Assembly: GCA_050733935.1 (NCBI GenBank)
Contig: JBOHUC010000040.1
Coordinates: forward strand, 1-28,212
Origin: JBOHUC01 sp050733935
Lineage (GTDB): Bacteria > Eisenbacteria > RBG-16-71-46 > DASYSL01
Direction: 5' to 3'
Length of the DNA stretch: 28,212 nt
Part shown: positions 23,679 to 28,212 of the stretch, in pieces
Position numbering within the stretch: position 1 is the stretch's first letter
How the letters are laid out: each line of letters begins with the position of its first letter
The notes under the pieces: model-generated
What the model was told of the DNA's origin: nothing
Seen by the model: the letters and a program-made list of their open reading frames with translations, nothing else
Database searches by the model: none
Translations under genes and position numbers: made by a program

Positions 23679-25241
23679 TTAAGGAACGCCGGGACGCGCC
23701 CCCTGTGTGAGGGCCAGAACGACCGCCGCGACCTCGTCCTCGGCGAAGGGCTTGTACAGCACGTGCGAGAATCCGAGCGCTTCCGCCTGCCTTCGCTCGT
23801 TGTCGTCCTTCACCAGGACGACCGTGCGCTCGGGCCAGTCGGGGCGCGCGTGCTGCGGGATCGCGAGCGCTCCGCCTCCGGGCATCGCGGCGTCGAGAAA
23901 CGCGACGTCGTACGGCCGCGTCCCGAGCCGGGCCTGCGCGGCCGGCAGATCCTCCGCTTCGTCCACTTCGATCCCGAGCTGGCCGAGCTGCCGTGCCAGG
24001 AACACACGCGCGGTCAGGGAGTCGTCCGCCACCAGCGCGACCACTCCCCGCTCGGGAGTCTCGCTCCGTGCCTCGATATCGGCCGGAACCGCAAGGCCCT
24101 GAAGTGTTTCGAGCGGGACGGAAGGCCCGTCCGGCGCAGCCGTGGGTGCCGCGGACACGGGCGCGGGTGACTCCGGGACGAGGATCGTGTGCGTATGACC
24201 TTCGGCGTCGAGCACCTCGACGCCGGCCTCCCCTTCCTGCGGATAGCCTTCGCCCTTTCCGTGAAGCCAGTCGAGCGGAAGCTCGATCCGCTCGAATCCC
24301 CTTCCGAGCACGACGCGCGGGCGATCCGCACCTTCGACGAGTCCGTACGCAACCACGTGGTGCCACGGAATCGCAATCCGACGACCTTCCTGCTCGGCGA
24401 ACAGGAAGTGCGGCGCATCGGCGAGCGGAAGTCGCACCCACCAGGCGCGCGCGGCGGATTCGCTCCTCCCGGCAATCCGGGGCTCGAGGCTCGCGCTCGC
24501 TCCCGTCGCTTCGGCGATTGCGAGCAGCGTTTCGGGAAGCGGAGCGTCGGCCGGGACCGTCCCCGCGATTTCGATCCGCCCGCTCGCGCGCGTGGCGTAC
24601 AGGCCGTGCGTCCCGATCCACTCCGCGAGCGAGGCGAGGAGCAAGGCGAGCTCGCGTGCAGGCATTCCGATCCTGAGCCCTTCCGCGATCCGCGGACCGA
24701 TCCCCGCCCCGCGGGCCACATGGGCGAGATCAGAGGTTTCGGGAGATCCCGTGGCACGGCTCTTCCGCGGAGCACGAGAGGAGCGCGAAGCCGGGCGGGA
24801 CGATCGCGACGGCGCGGCCGGAGGTTCGGGCGGCGGCGCAAAGTCGCGCTCGTCCTCGGCGGCGATCCGGGCGAGCCGGACCTCCCAGTCGCCGGAGTCG
24901 TCCCCGATCGACGCCGCGAGGCCCGAGCCCTCGAGCGCGCTCGCGAGCGAGAGACAGAACGGCGCGCCCACGACGCACCATGCGGACGGTGCGCGGTCGG
25001 GCGCGCGCGCTCCCGATGCGCGAAGGCCGATGAGCCAGCGCGAAAGCTCGTGCGCATGCAACGTGCGCGCGAACTCCGCCCCCCAGGCCAGTCCCCGGTC
25101 CGTCGCGGTGCGCGAAGTCTCGTCGTGATCGGTGCGGGCGAGAAGGGCCGCGAGACGGCGCAGGAGACGCGCGAACGCGGCGGCGAGGCGCGCGTCCCCC
25201 GCCCGTTCGCTGATCGTTTCAACCACGGAACCGGGCTCCAT
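23679..25241 (-). CDS. CheW-like/receiver hybrid signalling protein
   Basis: 520 residues from ATG at 25241. Residues 400-515 form a receiver domain: acidic D406/D407, phosphoacceptor D450 in VAFLDAAMP, and K497 in LYKPF. Residues 278-330 (FLFAEQEGRRIAIPWHHVVAYGLV) look like the CheW-type coupling fold. The part before it (about 195-270) has the outline of a GHKL/CheA-like ATPase, but N, G1 and G2 boxes are not visible, so it is degenerate or unrelated. A Pro/Ser/Arg-rich linker (135-165) separates an N-terminal helical part. The order HATPase-like, CheW-like, receiver recalls CheA hybrids with the kinase lost. Its start overlaps the end of the upstream membrane gene by 23 nt. Confidence 0.75.
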   Translation of the reverse strand: MEPGSVVETISERAGDARLAAAFARLLRRLAALLARTDHDETSRTATDRGLAWGAEFARTLHAHELSRWLIGLRASGARAPDRAPSAWCVVGAPFCLSLASALEGSGLAASIGDDSGDWEVRLARIAAEDERDFAPPPEPPAAPSRSSRPASRSSRAPRKSRATGSPETSDLAHVARGAGIGPRIAEGLRIGMPARELALLLASLAEWIGTHGLYATRASGRIEIAGTVPADAPLPETLLAIAEATGASASLEPRIAGRSESAARAWWVRLPLADAPHFLFAEQEGRRIAIPWHHVVAYGLVEGADRPRVVLGRGFERIELPLDWLHGKGEGYPQEGEAGVEVLDAEGHTHTILVPESPAPVSAAPTAAPDGPSVPLETLQGLAVPADIEARSETPERGVVALVADDSLTARVFLARQLGQLGIEVDEAEDLPAAQARLGTRPYDVAFLDAAMPGGGALAIPQHARPDWPERTVVLVKDDNERRQAEALGFSHVLYKPFAEDEVAAVVLALTQGARPGVP

Positions 25242-26757
25242 CGTCGTCGAGCACGTCGGCCGGGCCGAGGACGCGCAGCGGCCGTGCGGACGCATCCGAT
25301 TCGGGATCTTCGGTCGCGTCGGGCTCGTCGGGTTCGTCGGGAGCGTCCCGCCGCACGCGCTCGCTGTCGCTCTTGCCTTCGTGCTCGCGTTCCGATACCG
25401 CCTTCATCAGGTCCGCACCGTTTCGGACGTCGAGCCGGGCCGCGAGACCTTCGAGCTCGTCGAGCGCTCCCAGCATCGAATCGCCCGCCCGGAGCGCCTC
25501 GGACGACGTGCGCTCGGCCTGCTGGACGAGCTTCTCCCCGCGGGCGAGCGCTTCCTCGATCATCTCCTGCATGCGATCGAGCGCGCGACGGGCGGACGCG
25601 GTCGTGGCCGCGACCGCGACCGGCGCCGCGGCGACCGTCCGCGCCTCGTCGAGTGCCGTGGCCACCTGTCCGAGGAGAGCGCGCAGGTGCGCGATCTCCC
25701 GTGCCGCGGAAGCGATCTCCGTTTCGGTCTCGCGCTCGAGCATGCGGGCGCGCTCCCCGGCCGCCGCCAGATCGCGCGCGAGGACGTCGAGCGAATCGGT
25801 GAGCTCGGTGGCATTCGCGACTCCCGTGAGCGAGGCCGCCGCCGATTCGATGCTCGCGACGCGCGCATCCCCCTCGACCGTGCCGTGGAGGCCCACGGCC
25901 TCCGTGAGACGCGCCGCGGTCCCGCTCGCCGCCTCGAGCGGCGCGCTCGCGGCTCCCTCGATCTCCTTAAGGAGTGTCCGCGCGCGTGCGATCGCGGCCG
26001 CCGCTTCCACCTGGGTCGCCTCGGAGCGCGGCGGGACCCGCGGGGCCTCGAGGAGCGCCGTGAATCCGGTCAGGAGCTCGCCCTCCCACCGCCTGAGCTC
26101 GCGCAGCACCGTGAGGAGCGAAGTGGCTTCCACGAACTGGCGCTCCGCCGCCGCGGTCACGCCCTCGGAACGCTGCGCGGCATCGTGCACGGTGTCGCGC
26201 ACGAGCCCGGCCACGGCACGCACTTCGTGCGAGCGCGCGGACACCTGCTCGGCTGCGCGGCCGAGCGAAGCGAGGAGCGGGTCGGGAGTGGCACCCCCCG
26301 GCTCGGAAGGCGGAAGCTCGGAATCCGCCCACGCGTCGAGCGCCTCGGTTGCGCGCTCGACCGTCGCGCGCGTCGCAACGAGCTCCTCGAGCTCGCGCTC
26401 GATCTGCCGCCGGCGTTGCACGGACGCGGTCACGATCGCGGCCAGTCCGGCGAGCTCCCCGAAGCCACCGCTGTCCTCCGGGCCTCCCGTCCCGCGATCG
26501 GGAGCCTGGCCGGACTCGAGTGCTTTCGCGAGCCGGTCGAGCCGCCGCACGTGCGTGCGCCTCAACCACCACCAGACGAGGAGTGCCGTGAGGAGTCCGG
26601 CCGCACCGACGATCACCCAGCGGCCTTCGGGCCACGGGAGGAACGAAGCGGCCAGAAGACCGACGAACAGAGGAAGGAGCAGGAACAGCGCGAGCTCGCC
26701 TTCGAGTCCGCGAAGCGACCATCCGTTTCCGTTCTTCGCTCGTTCGGTGTCGTTCAT
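25219..26757 (-). CDS. Membrane coiled-coil protein, MCP-like but without signature hairpin
   Basis: 512 residues. Two membrane helices near the N-terminus (about 21-41 and 47-65) enclose only a short loop, so there is no large external sensor. A HAMP-length linker and then a long Ala/Glu/Arg-rich helical region (110-450) follow, with heptad-like spacing of the methyl-accepting chemotaxis type. The conserved hairpin tip of chemoreceptors (the EI..IAxQTNLLALNAAIEAARAGE-like region) is not present. The C-terminus is very acidic (EDPESDASARP). The start ATG at 26757 has GGGGGAG two bases upstream. It is the first gene of the signalling operon; it could recruit the downstream CheW-like and receiver proteins to the membrane. 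Function not known. Confidence 0.75.
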   Translation of the reverse strand: MNDTERAKNGNGWSLRGLEGELALFLLLPLFVGLLAASFLPWPEGRWVIVGAAGLLTALLVWWWLRRTHVRRLDRLAKALESGQAPDRGTGGPEDSGGFGELAGLAAIVTASVQRRRQIERELEELVATRATVERATEALDAWADSELPPSEPGGATPDPLLASLGRAAEQVSARSHEVRAVAGLVRDTVHDAAQRSEGVTAAAERQFVEATSLLTVLRELRRWEGELLTGFTALLEAPRVPPRSEATQVEAAAAIARARTLLKEIEGAASAPLEAASGTAARLTEAVGLHGTVEGDARVASIESAAASLTGVANATELTDSLDVLARDLAAAGERARMLERETETEIASAAREIAHLRALLGQVATALDEARTVAAAPVAVAATTASARRALDRMQEMIEEALARGEKLVQQAERTSSEALRAGDSMLGALDELEGLAARLDVRNGADLMKAVSEREHEGKSDSERVRRDAPDEPDEPDATEDPESDASARPLRVLGPADVLDDDGARFRG

Positions 26758-27129
26758 TACTCCCCCGCGCGCATTCGGTATGCGCTCAGCTCGCATTCGA
26801 CGGTTGCTTCCTGCACGCTCGAACGTTCAGTCCGGGCAAATTGCATCCGCCCGTGTCGCGAAAGAATGACAAAACGTGTGCACGCGCGCACGCAATCGGG
26901 TGCTCAGGCCCAGCGCTGGGGCGATTCCCGCGTCCGCTCGGACACTGGGGAGGGCCGCAAGGGGCGCGGATCCCGTCAAGAACCTACTTTGCCGCAGATT
27001 CTCCGCGCAACTGTTGCTCGCACCGCCCGAGTGGCAGATGGCACGCGCTATGCTGAATGCACGGGTGAGGAAGGGACGTTCCCCTGGACCGGGGTGCACC
27101 TTCAATCGTCGCAAGGGGAGACCGCGCCG
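26758..27129. other. Divergent regulatory region between the signalling operon and the unknown gene
   Basis: About 370 bases without a gene. It holds GCAAATTGC (26836-26844), a GTGTGCACGCGCGCACGCA alternating tract (26876-26894), and a sigma54 promoter near its right end. The GCAA-TTGC core also occurs twice upstream of the tad-like operon. Confidence 0.6.
27039..27054 (+). promoter_or_regulatory. Sigma54 (RpoN) promoter
   Basis: TGGCACG-CGCT-ATGCT matches TGGCACG-N4-TTGCW in 11 of 12 defined positions, with the required GG-N10-GC spacing. Transcription would start near 27065, 65 nt before the ATG at 27130. Such promoters need an AAA+ activator, which is not encoded in this window. Confidence 0.75.
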
Positions 27130-28155
27130 ATGAACCCGCGTAACTACGTGGATCTGAAAGAAGGGGGCCGCAACCTCCAGCCCACGTACTACTTCATGAT
27201 CAACTGTCTCCTGTATTCCCGCATGGAGACGGGCCTGGTCTCGAACCAGGACTTCTACGACGAAGACGTCAACGTCTACCTGGCGCACCTCCTCCACTCG
27301 TTCATCAATCCGGACTACGTGGAGCAGTCGCGCAAGTACCTCTCCAAGTACGACGCCGACGTCTTCAAGCGTCTTGCGAACTCGACCGACGCGCGCCTGA
27401 AGTACGCAATCTACAAGACGAACGCCGACTTCCTCCTGGTTTCGATCGGGATCTTCGACAATCCGCTCGCGCCGACGTCCTCGTCGGGCCGGGCCAAGGC
27501 GCCGCCGTCCGAAGAGGCGTACATCGGGCGCGGGAAGACCTACTACCACTTCGCCTACACCTACAGCCAGCAGATCCACCGCAAGAATCAGGGCGTGTCG
27601 GAGGTGCTCGAGAAGCTGTCGGTGGGCTTCGAGAAGTACATCAAGATCCTGTCGCACATGCGGGGCGAGTACCTCGACCTGGTGCAGCGCTTCTCCGAGG
27701 GCGAGGTCTATCACCTCGAGCGCGCGGTCAACGAATCCGCGCGCCAGGAGCGCATCAAGGCGAAGCAGGACCAGCTGCTCGAGCTCTACACCCAGTGGCA
27801 GCACGAGCCGACGGCGGAAATCGAGGAGGACGTCAGGCGGCTGGTGGGAGAAATCCAGGAGCTCTCACCATCGTTCCGCTTCAGCCTGCCGCGCACCGGC
27901 GGGTCGGCGCGGCGCCGTTCGGAAGCGGCGGCGGCAGACACGGAGGCTCCGGTCTCCGGGGGTCCGACCGAGCCCGCGCCGGGCGTGACGCCGCCCTCCT
28001 CTTCCGCCCCTCCGACGGCGGCTGCGAATCGCGCCACCACGCCGACCGACGCGACGGCGACCGGCGTGGCGCCCGCACCGCGAAAGAAGAAGGGCCCGAA
28101 GGCGGTCAAGCCGCCGGACACGGACGCCCGACCCGGAGGCGCGAGCCCCAACTAA
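27130..28155 (+). CDS. Unrecognised cytoplasmic helical protein with Pro/Ala/Lys-rich tail
   Basis: 341 residues from ATG at 27130; AAGGGGAG lies ten bases upstream. There is no signal peptide or membrane helix. Residues 1-255 are helix-rich with many Tyr and charged residues (LLYSRMETGLVSNQDFYDEDVNVYLAHLLH; KTYYHFAYTYSQQIHRK; LEKLSVGFEKYIKILSHMR). Residues 256-341 are low complexity: Ala, Pro, Thr and Ser, then a basic RKKKGPKAVKPP. The conserved-looking body and the disordered tail suggest a scaffold or interaction protein. It is divergent from the three-gene signalling operon and sits behind a sigma54 promoter. The open frame extends far upstream through antisense sequence, but this start has the SD and promoter. 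I do not recognise the family. Confidence 0.85.
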   Translation: MNPRNYVDLKEGGRNLQPTYYFMINCLLYSRMETGLVSNQDFYDEDVNVYLAHLLHSFINPDYVEQSRKYLSKYDADVFKRLANSTDARLKYAIYKTNADFLLVSIGIFDNPLAPTSSSGRAKAPPSEEAYIGRGKTYYHFAYTYSQQIHRKNQGVSEVLEKLSVGFEKYIKILSHMRGEYLDLVQRFSEGEVYHLERAVNESARQERIKAKQDQLLELYTQWQHEPTAEIEEDVRRLVGEIQELSPSFRFSLPRTGGSARRRSEAAAADTEAPVSGGPTEPAPGVTPPSSSAPPTAAANRATTPTDATATGVAPAPRKKKGPKAVKPPDTDARPGGASPN

Positions 28156-28212
28156 GACTCAGGACACCCCCTCACCGACACCGAACCCGGCGAATCCCGG
28201 CCCCGCGAAGTT

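Noticed and set aside
25132..27129. Very long N-terminal extension of the unknown gene at 27130
   Set aside because: The extension is antisense to the signalling operon; the ATG at 27130 has its own SD and promoter.

Overview
The window is GC-rich bacterial chromosomal DNA. Many predicted proteins are secreted. Two of them end in FlgD-like/type-IX-style beta-sandwich C-termini, and there is a dockerin-like protein beside a cohesin-like one. That mix, with a complete F-type ATP synthase operon, fits a member of the FCB-associated candidate phyla (Eisenbacteria-like). This placement is inference from protein style; there is no rRNA or marker phylogeny here.

Layout: (1) 1-2125, minus strand: the N-terminal 544 residues of a large secreted multi-domain protein whose cohesin-like module runs off the window edge, and a small secreted dockerin-like protein. 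(2) 2230-9708, minus: the ATP synthase operon in the order atpZ-like, atpI::atpB fusion, atpE, atpF, atpH, atpA, atpG, atpD, atpC. It is read from a clear sigma70-type promoter at 9680-9708 with a structured leader. (3) 9715-10316: gene-free DNA rich in alternating CG/CA/TG runs. (4) 10317-12790, plus: two TadE-like pseudopilin proteins and a TadG-like von Willebrand A protein, closed by a strong bidirectional terminator. (5) 12876-14735: two divergent secreted proteins sharing a C-terminal TWG-x-[IL]-KA-x-YR motif. Between them lies a predicted structured RNA element, and downstream lies a truncated N-terminal copy of the family. (6) 14736-16196, minus: a secreted glycosidase-like protein. 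(7) 16264-18571, plus: a family-2 glycosyltransferase overlapping a family-39-type membrane glycosyltransferase. (8) 18663-22166, plus: a secreted protein with a FlgD-like tail, a nucleotidyltransferase-fold protein, and a TPM-domain/LemA pair. (9) 22186-26757, minus: a three-gene signalling operon. It holds a membrane coiled-coil protein, a CheW-like/receiver hybrid, and a receiver-GAF protein whose HD-GYP-like tail has lost its metal ligands. (10) 27130-28155, plus: an unrecognised cytoplasmic protein behind a near-consensus sigma54 promoter, divergent from the signalling operon.

The parts most likely to repay attention are the divergent signalling-operon/sigma54 locus, the AtpI-AtpB gene fusion, the TWG...YR secreted family with its broken copy, and the structured element at 13690-13773.
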